Notes: a model not told the origin generated them from the letters alone. Positions 16,538 to 25,844 are shown, numbered from the stretch's first letter. The stretch: 64,000 bases of DNA from Microbacterium enclense (GCA_038182865.1 CP116226.1:3906001-3970000), one strand, 5' to 3'. Numbers and translations are program-made.

Positions 16538-17839
16538 CTATCCGGGGAAGCGGGCGGTGACCGCCTCGCCGTGCGCGGGCAGGGCCTCGGCCTCGGCGAG
16601 GGTGACGATCGCCTCGTGCACCGAGTGGAGGGCATCGCGGTCGTACTCGACGACCTGCTGAGGGCGCAGGAACGTCGCGGCCGACAGACCGGCCCCGTAG
16701 CGCGATTGCCCACCGGTGGGGAGGACGTGATTGCTGCCCGCGAGATAATCTCCCAGGCTCACCGGGGTGTAGGGGCCCACGAACACCGCACCCGCGTTCA
16801 CGAAGTCTTCCGGGCGCGGGTCGGCGAGGTGGAGCTCGAGGTGCTCCGGCGCGTAGGCATTGCTGAACGCGGTCGCTTGCGCCAGATCGTCGACGAGCAC
16901 GACCGCCGACTGCGGCCCCTCGAATGCCGCCGAGACGCGCTCGCGGTGACGCGTCGCCGCGACGCGGGCGGGGAGGGCGGCACGCACCGCGTCGGCGAGC
17001 GTCGAAGAGTCGGTGACGAGAACGGCGGACGCCTGCTCATCGTGCTCCGCCTGGCTGACGAGGTCCGCCGCCACGAGGTCGGGATCGGCACCGGCGTCCG
17101 CGACGATGAGGATCTCGGTCGCTCCGGCCTCGGAGTCGGTCCCCACGCGTCCGGCAACGGCCCGCTTCGCGGAGGCCACGAAGTTGTTGCCCGGGCCCGT
17201 CACCACGTCCACCGGATCGAGTCCGAGGCTCGTCACCCCCGACGCGAACGCGCCGATGGCCCCGGCGCCGCCCATCGCGTACACCTCGGTGACGCCGAGC
17301 AGACGCGCCGCCGCGAGGATCACCGGGTGAACCCGTCCGCCGAACTCCGCTTGCGGCGGGGAGGCCAGGGCGATCTCACGCACTCCCGCCACCTGCGCCG
17401 GAACGGTGTTCATCACGACGCTCGACGGGTAAACGGCCTTGCCGCCTGGCACGTAGAGCCCCACCCGGCGGACCGGCTGCCACCGCTGCGTCACCCGCGC
17501 CCCGGGCCCGAGGTCGGTGACCACGGGCGCCGGAACCTGCGCGGCGGACGCCGCGCGGACGCGCGTGATGGCCTCTTCGAGCGCGACTCGGATCTCCGGG
17601 TCGAGGTCGGCAAGGGCCTCGTCGAGGTGCGCGGCGGGCACGGCGATCGGGTGATCGCGCACGCCATCGAACTGCGCCGCCTGCTCGCGAAGGGCATCCT
17701 CGCCGCGGACGGCGACATCGTCGACGATCCGCGCGGCGATGATGAGCGCCTCATCGCGCGCACTGTCGGCACGCGGGACGACCGCGAGAAGCTCGGCGGA
17801 CGAGAGCACACGGCCGCGAAGATCGATGGTACGGAGCAT
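16538..17839 (-). CDS. hisD: Histidinol dehydrogenase
   Basis: HisD carries out the last two NAD-dependent oxidations in histidine synthesis, converting histidinol to histidine. The 433-residue zinc enzyme contains YVPGGKAVYPSSVVMNTVPA, the GAGAIGAFA segment, DVVTGPGNNFVASAKR, SQAEHDEQASA (zinc glutamine and histidine) and AYAPEHLEL with the catalytic Glu-His pair. GDYLAGSNHVLPTGG follows near the end. Its ATG 17839 is 6 nt after TAGCCT. It is apart from other his genes and is followed by nrdR and pyrD on the same strand. Confidence 0.97.
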   Translation of the reverse strand: MLRTIDLRGRVLSSAELLAVVPRADSARDEALIIAARIVDDVAVRGEDALREQAAQFDGVRDHPIAVPAAHLDEALADLDPEIRVALEEAITRVRAASAAQVPAPVVTDLGPGARVTQRWQPVRRVGLYVPGGKAVYPSSVVMNTVPAQVAGVREIALASPPQAEFGGRVHPVILAAARLLGVTEVYAMGGAGAIGAFASGVTSLGLDPVDVVTGPGNNFVASAKRAVAGRVGTDSEAGATEILIVADAGADPDLVAADLVSQAEHDEQASAVLVTDSSTLADAVRAALPARVAATRHRERVSAAFEGPQSAVVLVDDLAQATAFSNAYAPEHLELHLADPRPEDFVNAGAVFVGPYTPVSLGDYLAGSNHVLPTGGQSRYGAGLSAATFLRPQQVVEYDRDALHSVHEAIVTLAEAEALPAHGEAVTARFPG

Positions 17840-17845
17840 GAGTCC

Positions 17846-17851
17846 AGGCTA
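17846..17851 (-). promoter_or_regulatory. hisD: Candidate -10 element of hisD
   Basis: TAGCCT on the minus strand is 6 nt before ATG 17839. The start codon would be the RNA 5' end. There is no ribosome-binding site. Confidence 0.5.
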
Positions 17852-17902
17852 CCGGCCGCTCGCGGGCCGCCCTCCGCGAACGGGGCGGCTCGTCGACGGT
17901 CT

Positions 17903-19351
17903 TCAGCCGCGGGTGACGCCGGAGACGTCGTGGAGGTAGCCGATGCGCCCGTCGTCATGACGGACGACGAACGTCTCCCCCCGGTCCTCGATGACGAGCG
18001 CCCACGCTGTGGGACCGATGCGGAAGATCGGCGTGCCGTAGTCGTCGACCACGTCGCGCTCGACGGGGGCGAGCGCCCAGAACGCTTGCGCCGCGGGATG
18101 CGCGTTCGATCCGTGGGCGGTGTCCCGCTCGACCTCGTGAGTGGACGCGATCACATCGGTGGGGTGGTCGTCCCCGGGAACCTCGTGCTCCGTGAGCGAC
18201 GACCGTCCGACTCGGACCGGTCCGGTGCCGTCGTCGTGCGTCGGGAGAACCGAGGTCGGAGGCGCGGTGTCGGCGAACGCCGGCACCTCGGTCGATCCGG
18301 TGTAGCTCCCGGGCAACGCCGTGTCGGGGGTGGCCGACCCGGGCGTCGCCGCGTCGGAAGGCGCGGCCGATCGACGTACCGGTCGGGGTGCGCGGGGACG
18401 GGGGACGACGGGACGGATCGGCCGAGCGAGGCGATGGGCCGCAACCTCTTCGCGACCGACGAAGTCGCTCGAGAACGGTCGGATGAAGGGAGCAGCGACC
18501 GTGAGGACGACGCCGGCGAGCATGAGCACGGCCTCGACCCAGACGACCCACCCGCGAACCCATCCCCCGGTCTCGGCCGCGATCGCCACGGTCTGCCAGA
18601 CCCACGCGACCCAGACGAAGGCGGCGACCGAGAAGGAGACGGAGGCGAACTGGTCGATGCCGAGCGAGCCGACGCGCCGGATGCCCTGCGGCGAGAGACG
18701 GCGAAGGACGAGGAGTCCGACGGCCACCGTGGGAAGCGCGATCGCGGGAATCCACCACAGCCCCGACAGCCACACGTTGGTGCCGCCGAGCAGCAGACGA
18801 GCCCCGCCGGCGACGTTGTTGTCGGGGAAGAACGACACCAGGAACGCGACAGCCCAGAGGCCTACCAGCGCGACTTCCCGCACGGAGAACGGCCCGACCG
18901 CGTACGACACGTCGTGCGCACGCGGAGATGAGGTGGGGTGCGAGCCGGTGGGTGTCAGCCCCGTCGTTCGACCGTTGACATGGTTGCGCGCCGTGACCTG
19001 CTCGCGAGCGTCGTGGTGGTCGACGGTGTCGTCGTGGTCGACGGTGTCGGCGCGGCCGACGTCACCGCGGTGAGCGCCGTCGCGGTGGGCGTCGTCCCTG
19101 TCGTCGGCGTCGGCGTCGGCGTGGCTGTCGCGGCCGGGCCGCGCGAGGTCGTCGTTCCCGGGGTCGAGCGTGGCATCGTCACGTCCGGCCTCCAGACCGT
19201 CGCGCTCCTGACGGCGAATGCCGTCGCCGGCATCGAACCCGCTCGAACGAGCGGAGCGAGGCGAGGAGTCGAAGCCGTCGATCTCGGGAGTCTTCTCGTC
19301 GCGCGAGTCGGACGCCGTGGACCCCGAGGAGTCTTCTGTGCGGTCGGTCAC
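17903..19351 (-). CDS. Unknown four-helix membrane protein with acidic/histidine-rich N-terminus
   Basis: This 482-residue protein belongs to no family I recognise. Residues 1-150 are hydrophilic and disordered, rich in Asp, His, Arg and Ser. They include an 18-bp DNA repeat (19016-19051) that encodes alternating DTVDHDD-type units. Four hydrophobic segments follow (about residues 160-180, 200-225, 240-262 and 272-292). A Pro/Ala/Thr-rich linker then leads to a C-terminal region ending in a compact beta-rich unit with WALVIEDRGETFVVRHDDGRIGYLHDV. GTG 19351 has GAAAGGA 6 nt upstream. It lies between dnaE and hisD; the function is unknown. Confidence 0.75.
   Translation of the reverse strand: MTDRTEDSSGSTASDSRDEKTPEIDGFDSSPRSARSSGFDAGDGIRRQERDGLEAGRDDATLDPGNDDLARPGRDSHADADADDRDDAHRDGAHRGDVGRADTVDHDDTVDHHDAREQVTARNHVNGRTTGLTPTGSHPTSSPRAHDVSYAVGPFSVREVALVGLWAVAFLVSFFPDNNVAGGARLLLGGTNVWLSGLWWIPAIALPTVAVGLLVLRRLSPQGIRRVGSLGIDQFASVSFSVAAFVWVAWVWQTVAIAAETGGWVRGWVVWVEAVLMLAGVVLTVAAPFIRPFSSDFVGREEVAAHRLARPIRPVVPRPRAPRPVRRSAAPSDAATPGSATPDTALPGSYTGSTEVPAFADTAPPTSVLPTHDDGTGPVRVGRSSLTEHEVPGDDHPTDVIASTHEVERDTAHGSNAHPAAQAFWALAPVERDVVDDYGTPIFRIGPTAWALVIEDRGETFVVRHDDGRIGYLHDVSGVTRG
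19016..19051. repeat. Two 18-bp direct repeats inside the unknown membrane gene
   Basis: Two adjacent 18-bp units (19016-19033 and 19034-19051) differ only in the last two bases. They are in frame and encode the Asp/His-rich stretch of the disordered N-terminus. This is a slippage-prone, low-complexity tract. Confidence 0.85.
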
Positions 19352-19459
19352 GATGGTCCTTTCCGAGGGCACCAGGGTGCCCTGTCCAGCTTTGTCGAGC
19401 GTGCCGTGTGGGCCTCGGGGATGTCCCGGGCTTGACAGCACGGCGGAGATGCGGGGAGC

Positions 19460-22400
19460 TCAGCCCAGGCAGTTGGGGCCCAGCAGTCCCTTCAACTCAC
19501 CGAAGAGGTCGGCGGTCACGCGCACGGGCAGAGGCACCTCGAAGACCTTGGCGGTCCCACCTTTGTGGAGCTTGAGAAGCACCTCCGTATCGCCCGCGTG
19601 CCGTTGCAGCGTCTGGGCGAGCTCTCCGATGAGAGCTTCGTTCGCACGCTGCTCCGGGACGACGAGGGTCAGTCCCCCGGATTCGTCCATCCCCTCGAGA
19701 TCGGGGGCGAAGGCGGACTGAGCGTGCAGATTGAGGCCGTCGTCTCGACGCGACACGCGCCCACGCACGACCATGATGGCGTCGCCCTGGAGGATCGGCG
19801 CGAACTCGGCGTACGTCTTGCCCATGAACATCACGGTGACCTCGCCGTTGAAGTCCTCGACGGTCACCATGCCGTACGGATTTCCGCTCTGTTTGGCCAC
19901 GCGGTGCTGCACGCTCGTCAGCAGCCCTGCGACCGTGACGAGGTCGCCGTCCTGCACGTCCTCCGACGACAGCAGATCGTGGATCGACGTCGAGGCGTGC
20001 TTGGCGAGTGGCACCTCGAGACCCGCGAGGGGGTGATCGGAGACGTAGAGGCCCAGCATCTCTCGTTCGAACGCGAGCTTGTCCTTCTTCGTCCACTCGG
20101 GACGTTCCGGCACCTTGGTCACCTGCTGCGGCTCGTCCCACAGCGAGTCGAAGTCGAACCCGACCTCGCCGTTCGCCTCGCGCCGCTTGTCGATCACCGC
20201 ACCTTCGCAGGCGTCCTCATGGATCTCCAGCAGCGCACGGCGCGTCGAGCCCAGGGAATCGAAGGCGCCGGCCTTGATGAGGGACTCGACCGTGCGCTTG
20301 TTGGCGACGTGCATCGGCACCTTCGCCAGGAAGTCGTGGAACGAGGCGTACTTCGTGTCCTGGCGTGCGGCCACGATGCCGTCGACGACGTTCGCACCGA
20401 CGTTGCGCACCGCACCGAGGCCGAAGCGGATGTCTTCACCGACGGCCGCGAAGAAGCGGATCGACTCGTTGACATCCGGAGGCAGCACCCTGATACCCAT
20501 GCGACGGCACTCGTTGAGGTACACCGCCATCTTGTCTTTCGAGTCGCCGACACTCGTGAGGAGGGCGGCCATGTACTCGGCGGGATAGTGCGCCTTGAGA
20601 TACGCCGTCCAATAGGACACGAGCCCGTAAGCGGCGGTGTGCGCCTTGTTGAAGGCGTAGTCGGCGAACGACTCGAGCACCTTCCACAGGGTCTGCTGCG
20701 CGACGTCGCCATAGCCGCGCTCGGTCATACCACCGAAGAAGATCTCTTTCTGCTTGTCGAGCTCGCTCTTCTTCTTCTTTCCCATGGCGCGACGCAGGAG
20801 GTCGGCCTGACCGAGGGTGTAGCCCGCGACGCGCTGCGCCACCGCCATCACCTGCTCCTGATAGACGATGAGGCCGTAGGTGGTGTCGAGGATGTCGGCG
20901 AGCGGCTCTTCGAGCTCGGGGTGGATCGGCTCGATCTCCTGCTGCTTGTTCTTGCGCAGCGCGTAGTTGATGTGCGAGTTCACGCCCATCGGGCCGGGGC
21001 GGTACAGAGCGAGCACCGCGGAGATGTCTTCGAAGTTGTCGGGGCGCATCAACCGCAGCAGGGACCGCATGGGGCCGCCGTCGAGCTGGAACACACCCAG
21101 CGTGTCGCCTCGCGCGAGGAGCTCATAGGATGCCGCGTCGTCGAGTTCGAGGTCTTCGAGAACCAGGGGGTGACCGCGGTTCGCTTCGATGTTGTCGAGC
21201 GCATCGTTGATGATCGTGAGGTTGCGCAACCCCAGGAAGTCCATCTTGATCAGACCGAGCGACTCGCACGCGGGGTAGTCGAACTGCGTGACGATCTGCC
21301 CGTCTTGCTCGCGACGCATGATCGGGATGATGTCGATCAGCGGTTCGCTGGACATGATGACGCCGGCCGCGTGCACGCCCCACTGACGCTTCAGGTTCTC
21401 GAGCCCGAGCGCGGTGTCGAACACCGTCTTGGCCTCGGGATCGGTCTCGATGAGCGTGCGGAACTCGCTCGCCTCTTTGTAGCGCGGATGCTCCGGGTTG
21501 AACATGCCGTCGAGCGGCATGTCTTTCCCCATCACCGCGGGAGGCATGGCCTTGGTGAGCTTGTCGCCCATGCTGAACGGGAAGCCGAGGACGCGCCCCG
21601 CGTCTTTCAGCGCCTGCTTCGCCTTGATCGTGCCGTACGTGACGATCTGCGCGACGCGCTCGTCGCCGTACTTCTCGGTGACGTACTGGATGACCTCACC
21701 ACGGCGACGGTCGTCGAAGTCGACGTCGAAGTCGGGCATGGAGACACGGTCGGGGTTGAGGAAGCGTTCGAAGATCAGACCGTGCTGCAGCGGGTCGAGG
21801 TCGGTGATCTTCATGGCGTACGCGACCATGGAGCCTGCTCCCGAACCACGGCCGGGCCCGACTCGGATGCCGTTGTTCTTGGCCCAGTTGATGAAGTCGG
21901 CGACGACGAGGAAGTAGCCGGGGAACCCCATCTGCAAGATGACGTCGGTCTCGTACTCGGCTTGCTTGCGCACCGCGTCGGGGATACCGCCGGGGTAGCG
22001 GTCGTGGAGGCCGTTCTCGACCTCTTTGATCATCCAGCTGCCCTCGGTCTCCCCTTCGGGGACCGGGAAGCGCGGCATGTAGTTGGCCGAGGTGTCGAAC
22101 TCGACGTCGCAGCGCTCGGCGATGAGCAGAGTGTTGTCGCACGCCTCGAGGTTGTCGCGGAACACCTGGCGCATCTCAGCAGGCGACTTGACGTAGTAGC
22201 CGTCGCCGTCGAACTTGAAACGCTTGGGATCGTCGAGCGTGGATCCCGACTGCACGCACAGCAGGGCGGCGTGGCTGGTCGCGTCGTGCTGGTGGGTGTA
22301 GTGCAGGTCGTTCGTGCCGACCAGGGGGATGTTGAGATCCTTCGAGATCTTCAACAGATCGCTCATGACGCGACGCTCGATCGACAGACCGTGGTCCATG

Positions 22401-22972
22401 ATCTCGGCGAAGTAGTTCTCCTTGCCGAAGATGTCCTGGAACTCGGCCGCGGCCGCGCGCGCCGCCTCATACTGCCCCAGGCGAAGGCGCGTCTGCACCT
22501 CGCCGGACGGGCAGCCGGTGGTGGCGATGAGCCCCTTGCTGTACGTCTGCAGCAGTTCGCGGTCCATGCGCGGCTTGAAGTAGTAGCCCTCCATGCTCGC
22601 GCGGGACGACAGGCGGAAGAGGTTGTGCATCCCCGTGGTCGTCTCCGACAGCAGAGTCATGTGCGTGTAGGCGCCCGAGCCCGAGACGTCGTCGCTCTGC
22701 TGCTCGGGCGAGCCCCAGCGCACGCGCGTCTTGTCGGAACGGTGCGTGCCGGGGGTGACGTACGCCTCGATGCCGATGATCGGCTTGATGCCCGCGTCTT
22801 TCGCGGTCTTGTAGAACTCGAACGCCGCGAACGTGTTGCCGTGGTCGGTCACGGCGATCGCCGGCATCCCCTGTTTGACGGCCTCTTGGACCATCGGACC
22901 GATGCGCGCGGCACCGTCGAGCATCGAATACTCGCTGTGCACGTGAAGGTGAACGAAGGAGTCTGCTGCCAC
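19460..22972 (-). CDS. dnaE: DNA polymerase III subunit alpha
   Basis: DnaE is the replicative polymerase. The 1170-residue protein starts with a PHP domain (FVHLHVHSEYSMLDG, VTDHGN). It continues with the C-family palm containing PDFDVDFDDRRR (catalytic aspartates), VGPGRGSGAGS and the fingers region with FAKAHTAAYG-like NKAHTAAYG. It ends with a helix-hairpin-helix and an OB-fold region (VTVAGLLTSVQHRVAKQSG). Length and domain order fit DnaE1. The start is GTG 22972 with TACACT 6 nt upstream and no ribosome-binding site. It is divergent from the NUDIX gene, with 117 bp between the two start codons. Confidence 0.97.
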   Translation of the reverse strand: MAADSFVHLHVHSEYSMLDGAARIGPMVQEAVKQGMPAIAVTDHGNTFAAFEFYKTAKDAGIKPIIGIEAYVTPGTHRSDKTRVRWGSPEQQSDDVSGSGAYTHMTLLSETTTGMHNLFRLSSRASMEGYYFKPRMDRELLQTYSKGLIATTGCPSGEVQTRLRLGQYEAARAAAAEFQDIFGKENYFAEIMDHGLSIERRVMSDLLKISKDLNIPLVGTNDLHYTHQHDATSHAALLCVQSGSTLDDPKRFKFDGDGYYVKSPAEMRQVFRDNLEACDNTLLIAERCDVEFDTSANYMPRFPVPEGETEGSWMIKEVENGLHDRYPGGIPDAVRKQAEYETDVILQMGFPGYFLVVADFINWAKNNGIRVGPGRGSGAGSMVAYAMKITDLDPLQHGLIFERFLNPDRVSMPDFDVDFDDRRRGEVIQYVTEKYGDERVAQIVTYGTIKAKQALKDAGRVLGFPFSMGDKLTKAMPPAVMGKDMPLDGMFNPEHPRYKEASEFRTLIETDPEAKTVFDTALGLENLKRQWGVHAAGVIMSSEPLIDIIPIMRREQDGQIVTQFDYPACESLGLIKMDFLGLRNLTIINDALDNIEANRGHPLVLEDLELDDAASYELLARGDTLGVFQLDGGPMRSLLRLMRPDNFEDISAVLALYRPGPMGVNSHINYALRKNKQQEIEPIHPELEEPLADILDTTYGLIVYQEQVMAVAQRVAGYTLGQADLLRRAMGKKKKSELDKQKEIFFGGMTERGYGDVAQQTLWKVLESFADYAFNKAHTAAYGLVSYWTAYLKAHYPAEYMAALLTSVGDSKDKMAVYLNECRRMGIRVLPPDVNESIRFFAAVGEDIRFGLGAVRNVGANVVDGIVAARQDTKYASFHDFLAKVPMHVANKRTVESLIKAGAFDSLGSTRRALLEIHEDACEGAVIDKRREANGEVGFDFDSLWDEPQQVTKVPERPEWTKKDKLAFEREMLGLYVSDHPLAGLEVPLAKHASTSIHDLLSSEDVQDGDLVTVAGLLTSVQHRVAKQSGNPYGMVTVEDFNGEVTVMFMGKTYAEFAPILQGDAIMVVRGRVSRRDDGLNLHAQSAFAPDLEGMDESGGLTLVVPEQRANEALIGELAQTLQRHAGDTEVLLKLHKGGTAKVFEVPLPVRVTADLFGELKGLLGPNCLG

Positions 22973-22978
22973 GTATCG

Positions 22979-22984
22979 AGTGTA
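22979..22984 (-). promoter_or_regulatory. dnaE: Candidate -10 element of dnaE
   Basis: TACACT on the minus strand ends 6 nt before GTG 22972, predicting a leaderless dnaE transcript. Confidence 0.5.
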
Positions 22985-23077
22985 CGTTCGGCCTCCGACA
23001 TGGCGTCCGCACCTTCAGGGGTGATCCCCAGTTCGACCGCGCGCGTCGTCGCGCCGCCCTCTCGAGAACCACTCGGC

Positions 23078-23083
23078 TACGGT
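23078..23083 (+). promoter_or_regulatory. Candidate -10 element of the NUDIX gene
   Basis: TACGGT ends 6 nt before GTG 23090. Together with the dnaE element it forms a back-to-back leaderless promoter pair within 106 bp. Confidence 0.45.
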
Positions 23084-23089
23084 GAACGC

Positions 23090-23572
23090 GTGCCCACTCC
23101 TGACTTCGTCCTCGAGCTCCGCCGCCACGTCGGGACGCGCCCGCTGCCGCTCGTCGGCGTGACCGCTGTCATCGTTCGCGGTGATGAGGTTCTCCTCGGC
23201 CGGCGCAGCGACAACGGCCGCCTCACGCCCATCACCGGCATCGTCGACCCCGGAGAAGAACCCGCGGATGCCGCGGTGCGCGAGGCCGCGGAGGAAGCGG
23301 GGGTCCTCATCCGCGCGGAACGTCTCGCCTGGGTCCACCAGATCCCGCGTGTGACGTACTCCAACGGCGACCGGAGCGACTACCTCGATCTGGTCTTCGC
23401 GTGCCGTTGGCTGTCGGGAGAACCTGTGCCCGTCGACGGAGAGATGACCGAGGTCGGGTGGCATCCGATCGCCCGGCTCGACGAGATCCTCGACGCCGCG
23501 ATGAGCGCACGCGTGCGCGCGGGGCTCGCTCCCGGACCCGCCCGTTTCGAGCAGGCCCCGTCGCCGTCCTGA
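23090..23572 (+). CDS. NUDIX hydrolase
   Basis: This 160-residue NUDIX protein hydrolyses a nucleoside diphosphate linked to some group X. The NUDIX box occupies about residues 50-72, with GIVDPGEEP, REAAEEAGV and all conserved Gly, Glu and Arg positions present. LVGVTAVIVRGDEVLLGRRSDNG precedes it and GEPVPVDGEMTEVGWHP follows. The specificity (mutagenic nucleotide, NADH, ADP-ribose or other) cannot be told from these motifs. GTG 23090 is chosen by domain start and the -10 hexamer. It stops 6 bp before the converging rluA-type gene. Confidence 0.92.
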   Translation: MPTPDFVLELRRHVGTRPLPLVGVTAVIVRGDEVLLGRRSDNGRLTPITGIVDPGEEPADAAVREAAEEAGVLIRAERLAWVHQIPRVTYSNGDRSDYLDLVFACRWLSGEPVPVDGEMTEVGWHPIARLDEILDAAMSARVRAGLAPGPARFEQAPSPS

Positions 23573-23578
23573 CGATCG

Positions 23579-24502
23579 TCAGATCCCGTCGCGGAGGATC
23601 TCCAGAGCCGTGGCGAGGTCGGCGGGATACGGCGATTCGAACTCGACCCACTCCCCCGTCGCCGGGTGCGTGAACGCGAGGCGATGCGCGTGGAGCCATT
23701 GGCGAGTGAGGCCGAGCCGCGCGGAGAGCGTGGGGTCGGCGCCGTAGAGAGGGTCTCCGGCGCACGGGTGTCGGTGAGCAGCCATATGCACGCGGATCTG
23801 GTGCGTGCGGCCGGTCTCGAGATGGATCTCGAGGAGCGAGGCCCGCGGAAACGCCTCGAGGGTCTCGTAGTGCGTCACCGAGTCCTTCCCGTCCGGGGTG
23901 ACGGCGAACTTCCACGAGTGGTGGGGATGCCGACCGATCGGTGCGTCGATGGTCCCCGCCAGAGGGTCGGGGTGCCCCTGCACCACCGCATGGTAGATCT
24001 TGTCGACCTCCCGCTCCTTGAAGGCGCTCTTGAGCAGCGTGTACGCGCGCTCGGTCTTGGCCACCACCATCAATCCGCTGGTTCCCGCGTCGAGACGGTG
24101 CACGATTCCGCGGCGCTCGGCCGGGCCGCTCGTCGCGATCCGGAAACCCGCGGCCGCCAGCGCACCCAGCACGGTGGGCCCGTCCCACCCGAGGGACGGG
24201 TGTGCCGCGACACCGGCGGGTTTGTCCACCACGACGATCTCGTCGTCATCCCAGACGATGCCGAGATCGGCCACGGCGACGGGCACGATCTCGGGTTCGC
24301 GTTTGGGCTCCCACTCGACAGTGAGCCACCCCCCGGCGCGCAGACGATCGGAGCGACCGAGCTCTCGCCCGTCGACGGTGACTCCCCCGGCGTCCGCCAC
24401 GTCGGCGGCGAACGTCCGCGAGAAGCCGAGCATCTTGGCAAGGCCCTGATCGACGCGTGTTCCGTCGAGCCCGTCGGGGACGGGGAGGCTCCGCGACTCC
24501 AT
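23579..24502 (-). CDS. RluA-family rRNA pseudouridine synthase (RluD-like)
   Basis: This 307-residue enzyme isomerises uridine to pseudouridine, probably in 23S rRNA. An N-terminal S4-like RNA-binding domain (RVDQGLAKMLGFSRT, VTVDGRE) is followed by the catalytic domain. There VVDKPAGVAAHPS and GIVHRLDAGTSGLMVVAKT carry the catalytic aspartate, and GRTHQIRVHMAAHRHPCAGDPLYG completes the signature. The start ATG 24502 lies 1 nt after the lspA stop, so the genes are translationally coupled. I recall lspA followed by an RluA-type synthase in many Gram-positive bacteria. Confidence 0.95.
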   Translation of the reverse strand: MESRSLPVPDGLDGTRVDQGLAKMLGFSRTFAADVADAGGVTVDGRELGRSDRLRAGGWLTVEWEPKREPEIVPVAVADLGIVWDDDEIVVVDKPAGVAAHPSLGWDGPTVLGALAAAGFRIATSGPAERRGIVHRLDAGTSGLMVVAKTERAYTLLKSAFKEREVDKIYHAVVQGHPDPLAGTIDAPIGRHPHHSWKFAVTPDGKDSVTHYETLEAFPRASLLEIHLETGRTHQIRVHMAAHRHPCAGDPLYGADPTLSARLGLTRQWLHAHRLAFTHPATGEWVEFESPYPADLATALEILRDGI

Positions 24503-24503
24503 G

Positions 24504-25091
24504 TCAGCGGGTACCGGGGTCGCTGGAGGCGTCGACGCTGTCGTCGGGCGTCGCGGCCTCGGCCGCGCGCGAGGCACGGGTATCTCGTGTTCCGTCCAGA
24601 CGAAGTCCGAAAAGCACCAGGAGGGCGACCGAGATCATCATCGACACGATGAACACGTCGGCGACGTTGTAGATCGCCGGCATCATCCACGGGGTGGAGA
24701 TGAAGTCGACGACGTGGCCGACAGGGAAACCCGGCTCACGGAGGAGGCGATCGGTCAGATTGCCGAGGACGCCGCCGAGCAGCAGACCGAGCACCACCGC
24801 CCAGAGACGCGACCGCACGCGGGTGGCAGCCAGGAAGACGATGACGCCGGCGACGACCGCGAGGGCGATCGTGAAGATCCAGGTCACACCTTCGCCGAGC
24901 GAGAAGGCGGCGCCGGGGTTCCGGACGAGGTAGAGCTGCAACGCCTCACCGATGACGGGGACGACCCGCTCGGGAGGAAGGTTGTCGATGGCGATGATCT
25001 TCGCCAACTGGTCGGCGGCCAGGACCACCACCGCGAGGATCGCGATGAGGGTACTGGCCGCCGCCGTACGCAGAGGAGGTCGACTGCGCAA
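24504..25091 (-). CDS. lspA: Lipoprotein signal peptidase (SPase II)
   Basis: LspA is the integral-membrane aspartyl protease that cleaves the signal peptide of diacylated prolipoproteins, such as the CtaC precursor here. The 195-residue protein has four transmembrane helices. The family motifs are DQLAKIIA, VRNPGAAFSLGEG, GNLTDRL (first catalytic Asp) and YNVADVFI (second catalytic Asp). The C-terminal 30 residues are polar and variable. The only start giving the full first helix is TTG 25091, 9 nt after the divIVA stop, so start assignment is less sure than identity. Confidence 0.94.
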   Translation of the reverse strand: MRSRPPLRTAAASTLIAILAVVVLAADQLAKIIAIDNLPPERVVPVIGEALQLYLVRNPGAAFSLGEGVTWIFTIALAVVAGVIVFLAATRVRSRLWAVVLGLLLGGVLGNLTDRLLREPGFPVGHVVDFISTPWMMPAIYNVADVFIVSMMISVALLVLFGLRLDGTRDTRASRAAEAATPDDSVDASSDPGTR

Positions 25092-25100
25092 AGAGTCGGC

Positions 25101-25724
25101 CTACAGGCCGATCGCCGACACGGGCGTCGAGCCCGACGACGATGCGGTGGTGTCGAGGTCGCGGAGCTGACCCTCGATGTAGGAGCGCAGCTGCGAGCGG
25201 TAGTCGCGCTCGAAGTTGCGCAGCTCGGTGATGCGGCCCTCGAGCGTCACGCGCTCCTTCTCGAGACGGGCGCGCTCTTCGCGGCCCTTCTGCTCGGCTT
25301 CGGCGACGATCGACGCCGCCTGGGCCTGCGCCTCGCCGATGAGCTGATCCCGCTGGGCCTTGCCCTCGGCGACGTGCTCGTCGTGCAGGCGCTGAGCCAG
25401 CTCGATGATGCCGGCGCTCTGCGCGGCGGGAGCCGTGTCGGGCTCGGCCGACGGCGCCTCGGGAGCGGCCGCGGGCACCTCGGCGACGACGGGCTCCTCT
25501 TCCTTCGGAGCCTCCGCCACGGGAGCCGCAGCGGCAACCGGGGCGGCCTCGCCGGACTCGTAGGCCGCGAGCTTCGCCTTCAGCTCTTCGTTCTCGGCGA
25601 TCGTCTTGCGCCACTCGACGACGATCTCGTCGAGGAAGTCATCGACCTCATCGGGGTCGAAACCCTCCTTGAAGCGCACGTGCTGGAACTGCTTGGTGAC
25701 GACGTCATCGGGGGTCAGTGCCAT
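25101..25724 (-). CDS. divIVA: DivIVA/Wag31 polar growth and septum scaffold
   Basis: DivIVA binds negatively curved membrane at poles and septa and, in actinobacteria, organises polar wall synthesis. The 207-residue protein has the conserved N-terminal lipid-binding domain (LTPDDVVTKQFQHVRFKEGFDPDEVDDFLDE, split here by the usual loop). An Ala/Pro/Glu-rich linker spans about 52-105. A long coiled coil from about 110 to 190 contains RLHDEHVAEGKAQRDQLIGEAQ. GAGGAAACACC precedes ATG 25724. It is downstream of sepF-yggT, from which it is separated by a strong hairpin, and upstream of lspA. Confidence 0.96.
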   Translation of the reverse strand: MALTPDDVVTKQFQHVRFKEGFDPDEVDDFLDEIVVEWRKTIAENEELKAKLAAYESGEAAPVAAAAPVAEAPKEEEPVVAEVPAAAPEAPSAEPDTAPAAQSAGIIELAQRLHDEHVAEGKAQRDQLIGEAQAQAASIVAEAEQKGREERARLEKERVTLEGRITELRNFERDYRSQLRSYIEGQLRDLDTTASSSGSTPVSAIGL

Positions 25725-25802
25725 GGTGTTTCCTCTTTCGAGAGCTCTGAGTTGGAACTGTTGGGGTGTCGCACCGGGGCGTACCGCTTCGGAACAGCAT
25801 AG

Positions 25803-25837
25803 CCGCCGCCCTTCGTCGGTGTCGAAGGGCGGCGGCA
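25803..25837 (-). terminator. Hairpin between yggT and divIVA
   Basis: A perfect 14-bp GC-rich stem (25803-25816 with 25824-25837) has a 7-nt loop and starts 8 bp past the yggT stop. It is probably a terminator or attenuator. TATGCT at 25797-25802 on the minus strand could then be the -10 of a separate divIVA promoter. Confidence 0.75.
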
Positions 25838-25844
25838 AGAGAGG

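Noticed and set aside
19565..23572. Very long plus-strand open frame (over 1300 codons) opposite dnaE
   Set aside because: Only its last 160 codons are a real gene (the NUDIX hydrolase). The rest mirrors dnaE codon bias and has no recognisable domain.
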